This document shows positions 1 to 5,221 of a stretch of DNA of 5,221 bases, piece by piece. Source of the stretch: a bacterium. GTDB lineage: Bacteria > Elusimicrobiota > Elusimicrobia > UBA1565 > UBA9628. The stretch is taken from positions 1-5,221 of the forward strand of contig JAJYOT010000076.1 in NCBI GenBank assembly GCA_021796015.1, read 5' to 3'. Every line of letters starts with the position of its first letter. The stretch's first letter is position 1. Both the position numbers and the translations under genes were made by a program. Below the pieces are notes generated by a model that saw only the letters and a list, made by a program, of their open reading frames with translations, was not told the DNA's origin and ran no database searches.

Positions 1-1220
1 AGCCTTATTTCCAAATGCAGCGTCTGGAAACCTACAAAAAATTTTTGGACCAGTTGATGAAAGGCGGGAAGGCCTATCGTTGCTATTGTTCTAAAGAAGA
101 TTTGGACGAGATGCGGCGCTTGGCCGCTTTGGAAAAACGCCCGCCTCGTTACGATGGTCGGTGTAGAAATTTGACCGAACAGGCGCGGAAAGAATATGAC
201 GCGGCCGGAAAGAAATATTCGATTCGCTTTAAGATGCCGGATTCCGGAACGACGGTGGTAGATGATCTCATCCGCGGAAAGGTCTCCTTTGAAAATAATC
301 TTCTTCAAGACTTTGTCATTATTAAAACTAGCGGGGTTCCGACCTATAATTTCGCTTGCGTGATTGACGACCATTTGATGGAAATCAGCCACGTCATCCG
401 AGGAGATGAGCATTTATCCAATACCCCGTCTCAGTTAAAACTTTACGAGGCCTTGGGCTTGACTCCTCCGGCTTTTGCCCATCTGTCTATGATTTTGGGC
501 CCGGACGGCGCCAAACTTTCCAAACGTCACGGGGCCACTTCGGTATTAGAATATAAAAACGAGGGCTTTATTCCCGGAGCCTTGAGAAATTATCTTGCGC
601 TTTTGGGGTGGGCGACTAAAAATTCCCAGGATTTATTCTCTTACGATGAGCTCATCTCAAGTTTTGACATCGAAGGCTGCCAAAAAAATCCCGCGACCTT
701 TGATAACGTTAAATTGACCTGGATGAACGGGGAATATATTCGCAAGATGCCGGTTTCCGAACTTGTGAAAGCCGCCGAGCCTTTTCTCAATCAGGCTGGA
801 ATTAAGCCCGCTTATGGTTCTCCTTCCCTGGAAGCCGCGATTTCCTTGGAACATCAGAAATACAAGAAATTGACAGAGATTCCAGGCTTGGTTGATTTCT
901 TTTATAAACCCCTCGAACTGACTTCTCAAGCGCGCGAAAAATCTCTCTCAAACCCTGAGGTGCCGCATATTCTTGAAGATTTGGCTGTTCGTCTTGAGAA
1001 GTTGCCTGATTTTAAAGAAAAAGCGATCGAATCTTTGGTGCGTCAATATGCCCAGGAAAAAGGCTTTAAGGCCGGACAGGTGTTTCATCCTTTGCGCGCC
1101 GCCGTTTCAGGCCGAACCGATGGCCCAACCCTATTTTTAATGCTTGAAGTTTTTGGACGCGAGGAGGTCGTCCAAAGACTGAAGGAGTCTTGTCGGCTTT
1201 TGGCCGCGGGTAAAATTTAA
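1..1220 (+). CDS. gltX: Glutamyl-tRNA synthetase, 3' part (N-terminus outside window)
   Basis: Class I aminoacyl-tRNA synthetase that charges tRNA-Glu with glutamate in the cytoplasm. The reading frame is open from the first full codon (position 3) and reads PYFQMQRLETYKK, matching the family's PYxQSQR segment, so the ATG at 15 is internal. About 70 residues, including the HIGH motif, lie upstream. Visible in order: the zinc-binding signature C-x-C-x20-Y-x3-C (Cys codons 81-83, 87-89, 162-164; Tyr 150-152), with the spacing known from E. coli GluRS; the catalytic-domain segment RGDEHLSNTPSQ; the ATP-binding KMSKS-type loop as KLSKRHG (513-533); and a C-terminal helical anticodon-binding domain with HPLRAAVSGRTDGPTLF, a standard GluRS block. 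That domain excludes the shorter GluQ-RS paralogue. The sequence does not show me whether the enzyme is discriminating or also charges tRNA-Gln. It ends at TAA 1218-1220 with no terminator hairpin before the next gene. Confidence 0.96.
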   Translation, partial: PYFQMQRLETYKKFLDQLMKGGKAYRCYCSKEDLDEMRRLAALEKRPPRYDGRCRNLTEQARKEYDAAGKKYSIRFKMPDSGTTVVDDLIRGKVSFENNLLQDFVIIKTSGVPTYNFACVIDDHLMEISHVIRGDEHLSNTPSQLKLYEALGLTPPAFAHLSMILGPDGAKLSKRHGATSVLEYKNEGFIPGALRNYLALLGWATKNSQDLFSYDELISSFDIEGCQKNPATFDNVKLTWMNGEYIRKMPVSELVKAAEPFLNQAGIKPAYGSPSLEAAISLEHQKYKKLTEIPGLVDFFYKPLELTSQAREKSLSNPEVPHILEDLAVRLEKLPDFKEKAIESLVRQYAQEKGFKAGQVFHPLRAAVSGRTDGPTLFLMLEVFGREEVVQRLKESCRLLAAGKI

Positions 1221-1290
1221 AGAAATATGCTAATTTGTGAGGATGAACTTTTTGCGTTTCGTAGCGTATTAAGTTTATCTGAATAAAAAT

Positions 1291-1297
1291 AAAGGAG
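1291..1297 (+). promoter_or_regulatory. Strong Shine-Dalgarno (AAAGGAG) of the DksA-like gene
   Basis: AAAGGAG lies 7 nt before the ATG at 1305, which is near-ideal spacing and fixes that start. It is the only clear Shine-Dalgarno in front of any start visible in this window. I found no convincing -35/-10 pair in the 84-nt gap after gltX, so co-transcription with gltX is possible. Confidence 0.85.
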
Positions 1298-1304
1298 TAA
1301 ATCC

Positions 1305-1769
1305 ATGAAAACCGCGACCAAGAAAAAAACAGTTTCAAAAAAAACGTCCGCCAAACCCGCCGTCTCCGGAAATTTTTCCGCTATCCATAAAGAGCTTTTG
1401 GCCATGAAAGAGGATCTTCTAAAAACCGTGTCCAGAAAGTCATTGCCGGATGATTCCGAAATGGGAGATTCCATGGACCAGGCCAACCTTTCAACGGAAA
1501 AAGAACTTATTTTCGAGTTGTCGGATAATGAACGTGTGACCTTGGACCAGATCGAGGCCGCGATTAGGAAAATAGAGAAAGGAATTTACGGGCTATGCGA
1601 ATCCTGCCACAATCCGATTCCCAAGCCTCGGCTTAAAGCCCTTCCTTTCGCCCGCTACTGTATTTCTTGCCAAAGCGCTTCCGAGCATGCTTCCTTTGAG
1701 GAATCTGCGGAAGAATTGGCGGATGTGGCGGTCGGCGGCGACGACAAAGATTCCGACTTCGGCGCCTAA
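1305..1769 (+). CDS. DksA/TraR-family C4 zinc-finger transcription regulator
   Basis: Predicted RNA polymerase secondary-channel factor of the DksA/TraR family, 154 residues (E. coli DksA has 151). Residues 1-20 form a lysine-rich, probably disordered tail. Residues about 24-94 resemble the two-helix coiled coil. Its tip carries D55-S-M-D58-Q-A60, matching the DxxDxA tip motif that E. coli DksA needs to act on polymerase with ppGpp. The zinc finger is C98-x2-C101-x17-C119-x2-C122 within YGLCESCHNPIPKPRL. The tip-Ala to first-Cys distance (38) equals that of E. coli DksA (A76 to C114), so the coiled-coil arm is full length. The tail from about 125 is acidic. By family knowledge it would tune rRNA and stress promoters; I infer this from the retained tip. 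It could instead be a divergent family member with another role, so I assign no gene symbol. The stop codon TAA (1767-1769) lies inside the direct repeat that flanks the downstream inverted-repeat element. Confidence 0.9.
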   Translation: MKTATKKKTVSKKTSAKPAVSGNFSAIHKELLAMKEDLLKTVSRKSLPDDSEMGDSMDQANLSTEKELIFELSDNERVTLDQIEAAIRKIEKGIYGLCESCHNPIPKPRLKALPFARYCISCQSASEHASFEESAEELADVAVGGDDKDSDFGA

Positions 1770-1784
1770 GGGCTCGCGACAAAA
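1769..1784 (+). repeat. Left terminal inverted repeat (16 bp)
   Basis: AGGGCTCGCGACAAAA is the perfect reverse complement of 1899-1914. The first two bases probably belong to the flanking target repeat rather than to the element itself. A 16-bp perfect match within 150 bp is very unlikely by chance. Confidence 0.85.
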
Positions 1785-1825
1785 CAGGATGAGGGGAGGG
1801 CCATCTTTGGCCAATTCCTCGCTCA

Positions 1826-1841
1826 CATAGCTTAAGCTATG
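1826..1841. repeat. Perfect 16-bp palindrome at the centre of the element
   Basis: CATAGCTTAAGCTATG is its own reverse complement. It sits close to the middle of the inverted-repeat element and is flanked by two further hairpins: GGCCA/TGGCC with a 4-nt loop (1799-1812) and GCGCG/CGCGC with a 5-nt loop (1841-1855). It could be the symmetry axis of the element or a dyad protein-binding site; the sequence does not decide between these. Confidence 0.7.
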
Positions 1842-1898
1842 CGCGTTTGTCGCGCCTCAAAATTGTCTCAAATCTGGGCCTCTCAGTTGGTCATATTA

Positions 1899-1914
1899 TT
1901 TTGTCGCGAGCCCT
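1899..1914 (-). repeat. Right terminal inverted repeat (16 bp)
   Basis: TTTTGTCGCGAGCCCT is the perfect inverse of 1769-1784. A shorter direct copy, TTTGTCGCG, also occurs inside the element at 1846-1854, so the end sequence is present three times in all. Confidence 0.85.
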
Positions 1915-1924
1915 AAGCTATCCA

Positions 1925-1957
1925 TCCCCCTCTCTTTCTAGCGAGGGGGAATTTTTT
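1925..1957 (+). terminator. Rho-independent terminator, probably of the DksA-like gene
   Basis: Stem TCCCCCTC (1925-1932) pairs perfectly with GAGGGGGA (1943-1950) around a 10-nt loop and is followed by A and six T (1952-1957). With the inverted-repeat element and one copy of its flanking repeat removed, this hairpin would begin about 8 nt after the TAA stop of the DksA-like gene, so it is most likely that gene's native terminator. Confidence 0.85.
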
Positions 1958-1962
1958 ATGTA

Positions 1963-1991
1963 TTGAATTTTTAACAACTTTCATCTACACT
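1963..1991 (+). promoter_or_regulatory. Candidate sigma70-type promoter for the GYF_2 protein gene
   Basis: TTGAAT (1963-1968, 4/6 to TTGACA) and TACACT (1986-1991, 4/6 to TATAAT) are separated by exactly 17 nt. The pair sits just after the upstream terminator and about 30 nt before the ATG at 2023, where a promoter is needed. The -10 box overlaps a small dyad, CTACA/TGTAG with a 6-nt loop (1985-2000), which may be incidental. The prediction rests on box similarity and position only. Confidence 0.4.
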
Positions 1992-2022
1992 CCTTTGTAG
2001 CGGTCGGTCATATTTAATCTAT

Positions 2023-4335
2023 ATGCCTTATTATCTCTACAGCAACAATCAAGTTTCCGGTCCGTATAAGTTAGACGATGTCCAATCCTTGAAAGGGGAT
2101 CCCGACACTTTAATCTGTGAAGAAGAGGCGGGCCTTCCCGATGGGCGTTGGCATTTCATAAGAGATTTAATTGGACCGGAATTTTCTCCTATCAATTCGC
2201 TGATCAATGAGGGGCAATCTTTTGAGGAAGAATTTGACGAACTTAAATGGGCCGCGTCGTTTTTTAAGAAGGAATCTGAAAAAAGAAAGGATAGGTTCTC
2301 GCGAATTGGGGAGAAAACAAAAGAGGTCTCGTTTGATTGCCCGGAAACTTTTCTTTTTCAGACGGAATCTCAGAAAAGAGAGCCTCCCAGCGCTCCGGCG
2401 GTGCCCTTAGAAGCGCGTGAGGGACCAAATCTATCTGATTTAGAAGAAATTAAGCGTCATTTAAAAACGCTTGAGGAAAAATTTGAATTATTAAAAGATA
2501 TTGGGCAGGCTAAGGCTTCCTTGTCTCTTGGGGAGGAGTCCCCTACAATTTTAGCTCCAAAGCCGCCTGTTATTGCGTCACCCCTGGCTGTTCAAATGCC
2601 TTCTCCACCCATTCCTCAAGCGGAATCCGTTCGATTAGATCTCAATCCTATCGCTTCTCCCTTGCCGCACGAGATGGAATCTTCTTTTCAGGAAAAGGAA
2701 ACAAACGTTCCCCAGGCTTTTGAAATCAATGAAAAAGTCGAAGAGGTTCCCGTTGCGGTGGCTCCCATTCCACAAGAAGCGGAGAATCAAGATGCAAGCG
2801 GCGAGGACATTCGCTTTCAAATGGGGAAATCCTGGGATTCTCCCGAGGAATCAAGCGGCGAGGAACTCCAGATTCAGATGGGAGATTCTTTTGAGGCGGT
2901 TGATGAAGCGCCTCAGGAGAAGCAAGATTTGACCCTTCACTCTCCGGAGGCAATGCCCCAAGAAGCTTTTGTCGCCCAAGTTGAAACTGTTGCAGATGCT
3001 TCGGTTGAAATCGCCCAGGCCCCGCCGCCTATAGAGGTTGAATCTCCAGCTTCGCAAATTTCGGGATTAGAATTGACTCCTGCCGCAACTCCGGTTCAGG
3101 AGACCCCTACCTTTGCCGCTCCCGAAACGCCGGCGATGCCGTCTCAGGCTCAGGATTTGTCCGCTCCCGCCGCATCAGAAATCCCATTACCGGCCCCTGC
3201 TGTTGAAAATCCGGTTCAAAATCCTTCTGAAACCGGAGGGGCGTCCTTTGTGTTTCCCACGATCAATCAAAATCCCGAAAATCCAGCGCCGACGGTGAGC
3301 GCTCCTTCCTCGGGAAATTTGGAGAGTTTGATTCAAGTTTCATCTCCGGCTGATACGGTTTCTCCCGCGCAGTTTTCGCCCCAGAGTTTCGCTTCGGAAT
3401 CTGGATCTCAAATCATGATTGAAAGTTCCCTACAAACCGCGCAGGGCGGTTCCGCGGAGCCGCTGATTACTCCGATTTTTAATCAGCCGAATTCTCCCTC
3501 CGCTTTTTTAGGAGCCGCTTCGGAAGGCGCTGGGCTTCAGTCTCCGCTGGAAGTGGGCGCCCCAAGCCCTTTTCAGACTTCCCCCGGGGCGCAAGAATTG
3601 TTGGACCGTTTTTCTAAGCCCGATAAGCCTGATTCTCCGGCTCCAGAAAAAAATCAAGCAAAAAAGGCCGCTAAGAAATCGCGTTCGAGGCTTCTCCCCA
3701 TTGTAGGTCTTGGCGCGATCGTCTTGGCGGGAGTTTCATTTTTTCTTTTTTTTAGAAACCCCAAGGATCTGAGCAATATGCTCAGCCCAGGAGCGACTCA
3801 AAGGCCTCTCGGCATGGAACCGGCTTCCCAAGCCGCGCCTCAAGCCTCGGCGACTCAAAGTCTTCCCATGCCAACAACGGCTTCTCCGGCGCCTTCCGCG
3901 CAAACTGAAAGTTCGGCTCCGGTTTCTACGGGGCAGGAAAACCCGGCTTCAAACCCAAGCGCGACGCCTTCTCAGAGCTTGAGTTCGCCCTTGCCGAAAA
4001 GTTCTAAAGAACCCCAAACGCCAAGAACTCTCACTCCCTCGGAACAAGCCATTAACTTAGTTAAACAATATCCCTTGGAGGGACCTAAGGCGAATGTCGG
4101 AAAATGGCTTGATTATGCTTTTGGAGCGGATTCAGACGCCAAGGAAGAATGGAGCGCCGGAAAATTATCCAAGGGAGTTTATCTGGTTCGTTATCGCGTG
4201 ACCTTCGGGAGTTCTTCCAAGCGGAAAGCGGTGGTCTATCTGTTTCAGTCCGATATATCGGGGGAAATGGTTTTAGGAGACAATGGCGCGGCCCGCAGGC
4301 TTCTCTCGGGTGAGGCGCCCAAGGTTCATCGCTAA
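2023..4335 (+). CDS. Large single-pass membrane protein with N-terminal GYF_2-like domain; function unknown
   Basis: Not a protein I can name; 770 residues. Residues 1-50 (MPYYLYSNNQVSGPYKLDD, later LPDGRWHF) resemble the GYF_2/DUF4339 fold: aromatic start, GPY, acidic/Leu helix, conserved Trp. This supports the ATG at 2023 although no Shine-Dalgarno precedes it. Residues 137-160 form a short coiled coil (hydrophobic 140, 143, 147, 150, 154, 157). Residues about 165-540 are Pro/Ala/Ser/Glu-rich and probably disordered, with a 19-residue tandem repeat at 259-296. A Lys/Arg-rich stretch (543-556) precedes one membrane span (about 557-577). By the positive-inside rule the N-terminus is cytosolic and the C-terminus periplasmic. 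A second Pro/Ser/Thr linker leads to a globular-looking domain at about 670-765 that I do not recognise, containing GVYLVRYRVTFG and KAVVYLFQSD strands. By family analogy the GYF_2 domain may bind a partner peptide; a role as envelope-spanning scaffold is inference. The symporter gene follows after 16 nt. Confidence 0.85.
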   Translation: MPYYLYSNNQVSGPYKLDDVQSLKGDPDTLICEEEAGLPDGRWHFIRDLIGPEFSPINSLINEGQSFEEEFDELKWAASFFKKESEKRKDRFSRIGEKTKEVSFDCPETFLFQTESQKREPPSAPAVPLEAREGPNLSDLEEIKRHLKTLEEKFELLKDIGQAKASLSLGEESPTILAPKPPVIASPLAVQMPSPPIPQAESVRLDLNPIASPLPHEMESSFQEKETNVPQAFEINEKVEEVPVAVAPIPQEAENQDASGEDIRFQMGKSWDSPEESSGEELQIQMGDSFEAVDEAPQEKQDLTLHSPEAMPQEAFVAQVETVADASVEIAQAPPPIEVESPASQISGLELTPAATPVQETPTFAAPETPAMPSQAQDLSAPAASEIPLPAPAVENPVQNPSETGGASFVFPTINQNPENPAPTVSAPSSGNLESLIQVSSPADTVSPAQFSPQSFASESGSQIMIESSLQTAQGGSAEPLITPIFNQPNSPSAFLGAASEGAGLQSPLEVGAPSPFQTSPGAQELLDRFSKPDKPDSPAPEKNQAKKAAKKSRSRLLPIVGLGAIVLAGVSFFLFFRNPKDLSNMLSPGATQRPLGMEPASQAAPQASATQSLPMPTTASPAPSAQTESSAPVSTGQENPASNPSATPSQSLSSPLPKSSKEPQTPRTLTPSEQAINLVKQYPLEGPKANVGKWLDYAFGADSDAKEEWSAGKLSKGVYLVRYRVTFGSSSKRKAVVYLFQSDISGEMVLGDNGAARRLLSGEAPKVHR
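2797..2910 (+). repeat. In-frame tandem repeat, 2 x 57 bp (19 residues)
   Basis: Two adjacent units encode SGEDIRFQMGKSWDSPEES (residues 259-277) and SGEELQIQMGDSFEAVDEA (278-296). The DNA shares the identical 13-mer CAAGCGGCGAGGA at 2795 and 2852, 57 bp apart, and diverges afterwards. This indicates an old in-frame duplication inside the acidic linker of the GYF_2 protein, with the SGE-x5-QMG-x-S core retained. Confidence 0.7.
3691..3753 (+). other. Transmembrane segment of the GYF_2 protein
   Basis: Codons for residues about 557-577 encode an uninterrupted hydrophobic run (LLPIVGLGAIVLAG followed by a Phe/Leu-rich end). A cluster of Lys and Arg lies directly before it. It is the only such segment in the protein. 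Its internal position and the missing signal peptide make it a stop/anchor with the N-terminal 550 residues in the cytosol. Confidence 0.85.
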
Positions 4336-4351
4336 AATGCTAATTTGACGT

Positions 4352-5221
4352 GTGGGTCATTTTATTCATCTAGGCGTTCTGGATTGGGCGATTCTCGTCT
4401 CTTATGTCGCGGCGCTTTCCGGCATCGGTTTCTGGGCCGCGCGGCGCGCTCAGAAAAATACGGACGATTATTTTTTAGCGGGGCGCTCCATTCCTTCCTT
4501 TGTTACCTGGGCTAGTTTTGTCGCCACCTGTTTGAGCGCGGTGACTTTTATCGGGGCCCCGGCGGAAGGCTATTCTTCCGATTTCAGGTATTTATTGAGC
4601 AATCCCGGGGATATCGCCGCTACTTTTTTCATCGCTTACGCTTTTTTGCCGCACTTCCAGAAATTGCGGGTGACCTCGATCTATGAGGCGATTGGGCGGC
4701 GCTTTGGTTCCTCGGTCCGAACTTTATCGTCGGCTTATTTTTTAATTACCCGTCTTCTCGCATCCACGGTCCGCGTGGTCGCCGTAGCCAAGGTTCTTGA
4801 AATTGTCAGCGGTGGGGAACTTTCCTATCACGGCAGCGTTTTAATTATTGTCGGCCTGATTTTGGCTTACGCCACGATGGGGGGCGGGCGGGCGGTCGCA
4901 TGGACCGACACCATTCAATTTTTTCTTTTAATAGGCGGAGCCTTAGCGGCTTTGTTCTACCTCATCACTCATATTCCTGGAGGCGTTTCAACCATTATCA
5001 CTTTGGGCCGCCATGCGGTAAAACCGGATGGGACGGTCTATAATAAATTTAACTTTTTGGATCTGTTGAGCCCATCGAATCTTGGAATTTTCCTCTTGAT
5101 GTCCATCTGGGGATTTTTTAATTCCGCGGCCGCCTATGGAACCGATCAGGACATGGTCCAAAGGCTCTTGGCTTGCCGCGATGAGAAAGGGGCGCGCCTG
5201 AGCCTGATATTCTGGGGAATT
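4352..5221 (+). CDS. Sodium/solute symporter (SSS family), 5' part; runs off the window
   Basis: Inner-membrane, Na+-coupled symporter of the SSS family (PF00474 type); 290 residues are visible, roughly the first half to two thirds, and the frame is open at the right edge. Family blocks in order: LDWAILVSY in the first helix (10-18), DDYFLAGRSIPSF (38-50), FVATCLSAVTFIGAPAEGY (56-74, the helix that contributes to the Na+ site in structurally known members), IYEAIGRRFG (110-119), MGGGRAVAWTDTIQ (176-189, the most diagnostic SSS signature) and GTDQDMVQRLLAC (263-275). Substrate cannot be told from this part; sugars, amino acids, carboxylates and others occur in the family. An in-frame TGA at 4346-4348 bounds the start, so GTG 4352 is the best initiator, placing a normal short N-terminus before the first helix. 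No Shine-Dalgarno is visible. The gene starts 16 nt after the GYF_2 gene stop with no terminator between, so one transcript is likely. Confidence 0.93.
   Translation, partial: MGHFIHLGVLDWAILVSYVAALSGIGFWAARRAQKNTDDYFLAGRSIPSFVTWASFVATCLSAVTFIGAPAEGYSSDFRYLLSNPGDIAATFFIAYAFLPHFQKLRVTSIYEAIGRRFGSSVRTLSSAYFLITRLLASTVRVVAVAKVLEIVSGGELSYHGSVLIIVGLILAYATMGGGRAVAWTDTIQFFLLIGGALAALFYLITHIPGGVSTIITLGRHAVKPDGTVYNKFNFLDLLSPSNLGIFLLMSIWGFFNSAAAYGTDQDMVQRLLACRDEKGARLSLIFWGI

Larger units (their letters stand above)
1766..1917. mobile_element. Miniature inverted-repeat (MITE-like) element, non-coding, with flanking target duplication
   Basis: The core at 1771-1912 (142 bp) is bounded by GGCTCGCGACAAAA (1771-1784) and its exact reverse complement (1899-1912). 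On both outer sides lies the direct repeat CTAAG (1766-1770 and 1913-1917). Because the flank is partly self-complementary the boundary can be read two ways: 14-bp termini with a 5-bp duplication CTAAG, or 15-bp termini (GGG...CCC) with a 3-bp duplication TAA. The core has no meaningful open frame. It contains a perfect 16-bp palindrome and several hairpins, and its two halves are degenerate inverted copies of each other. These are the hallmarks of a non-autonomous element moved by a transposase encoded elsewhere. The family is unknown; a TAA duplication would fit the TNA target of some IS5-family groups. A REP/BIME-like intergenic repeat is the main alternative. Confidence 0.65.

Noticed and set aside
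15..17. ATG as the start of gltX
   Set aside because: The frame is open upstream to position 3 and the residues before it (PYFQ) match the conserved GluRS segment, so the true start lies outside the window.
1227..1237. 11-mer ATGCTAATTTG repeated shortly after the gltX stop and after the GYF_2 gene stop (4337-4347), possibly a shared control motif
   Set aside because: About three coincidental 11-mer pairs are expected in 5.2 kb of random sequence, and no matching -35 box sits at a proper distance from either copy. The shared position is suggestive but not enough.
657..1486. Overlapping minus-strand open frames of about 90 codons opposite gltX and the DksA-like gene
   Set aside because: They are antisense to genes with clear family motifs, have no recognisable domains, and are explained by the codon bias of the + strand genes.
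1769..1914. CRISPR repeat or tRNA/rRNA gene in the structured intergenic region
   Set aside because: There is one inverted pair rather than regularly spaced direct repeats, and no cloverleaf or rRNA-like segment is present.
1985..2000. CTACA/TGTAG hairpin with loop CTCCTT upstream of the GYF_2 gene as a regulatory stem
   Set aside because: Five base pairs is weak, the gene has no Shine-Dalgarno for the CTCCTT loop to mask, and it overlaps the predicted -10 box.
2207..3298. Several alternative-frame ORFs within the GYF_2 gene
   Set aside because: Their Arg/Lys/Pro-rich products are what frame-shifted reading of Glu/Pro/Ala-rich codons gives. The main frame has a membrane span, a coiled coil and a repeat in register.
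4337..4348. Mini-ORF ATG CTA ATT TGA between the GYF_2 and symporter genes as a leader peptide
   Set aside because: It has only three codons, no Shine-Dalgarno and no attenuator-like structure after it.

Overview
The window is a stretch of bacterial chromosome with four protein genes, all on the + strand: the 3' part of a glutamyl-tRNA synthetase gene (gltX), a complete DksA/TraR-type zinc-finger gene, a complete gene for a large single-pass membrane protein with an N-terminal GYF_2-like domain, and the 5' part of a sodium/solute symporter (SSS family) gene. Base composition is moderate and looks even across the genes. The taxon cannot be fixed from this sequence. The lysine-rich N-terminus of the DksA-like protein and the GYF_2/Pro-Ala-Ser-rich membrane protein make me think of an uncultivated Gram-negative lineage such as Omnitrophota or Elusimicrobiota, or a deltaproteobacterial group. 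That is a low-confidence impression.

Layout: gltX runs from the left edge to 1220. After an 84-nt gap comes the DksA-like gene (1305-1769) with a strong Shine-Dalgarno. The 253-nt gap at 1770-2022 is the structurally richest part of the window. It holds a roughly 142-bp non-coding element with perfect terminal inverted repeats and a short flanking direct repeat, then a rho-independent terminator (1925-1957), then a plausible sigma70-type promoter (1963-1991). The GYF_2-like membrane protein gene follows (2023-4335). Sixteen nucleotides after its stop, the symporter gene starts at a GTG (4352) and leaves the window still open.

The genes do not form an obvious single pathway. gltX and the DksA-like gene serve translation and transcription control. 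The GYF_2 protein and the symporter are close enough to share a transcript and both sit in the inner membrane, but no functional link is proven. The best candidate for something undescribed is the miniature element. It looks like a mobile element inserted exactly over the stop codon of the DksA-like gene, with the target duplication re-creating the stop triplet and separating the gene from its original terminator. The second candidate is the membrane protein, which has a cytosolic GYF_2-like domain, a coiled coil, a long disordered linker, one membrane span and an unrecognised C-terminal domain.
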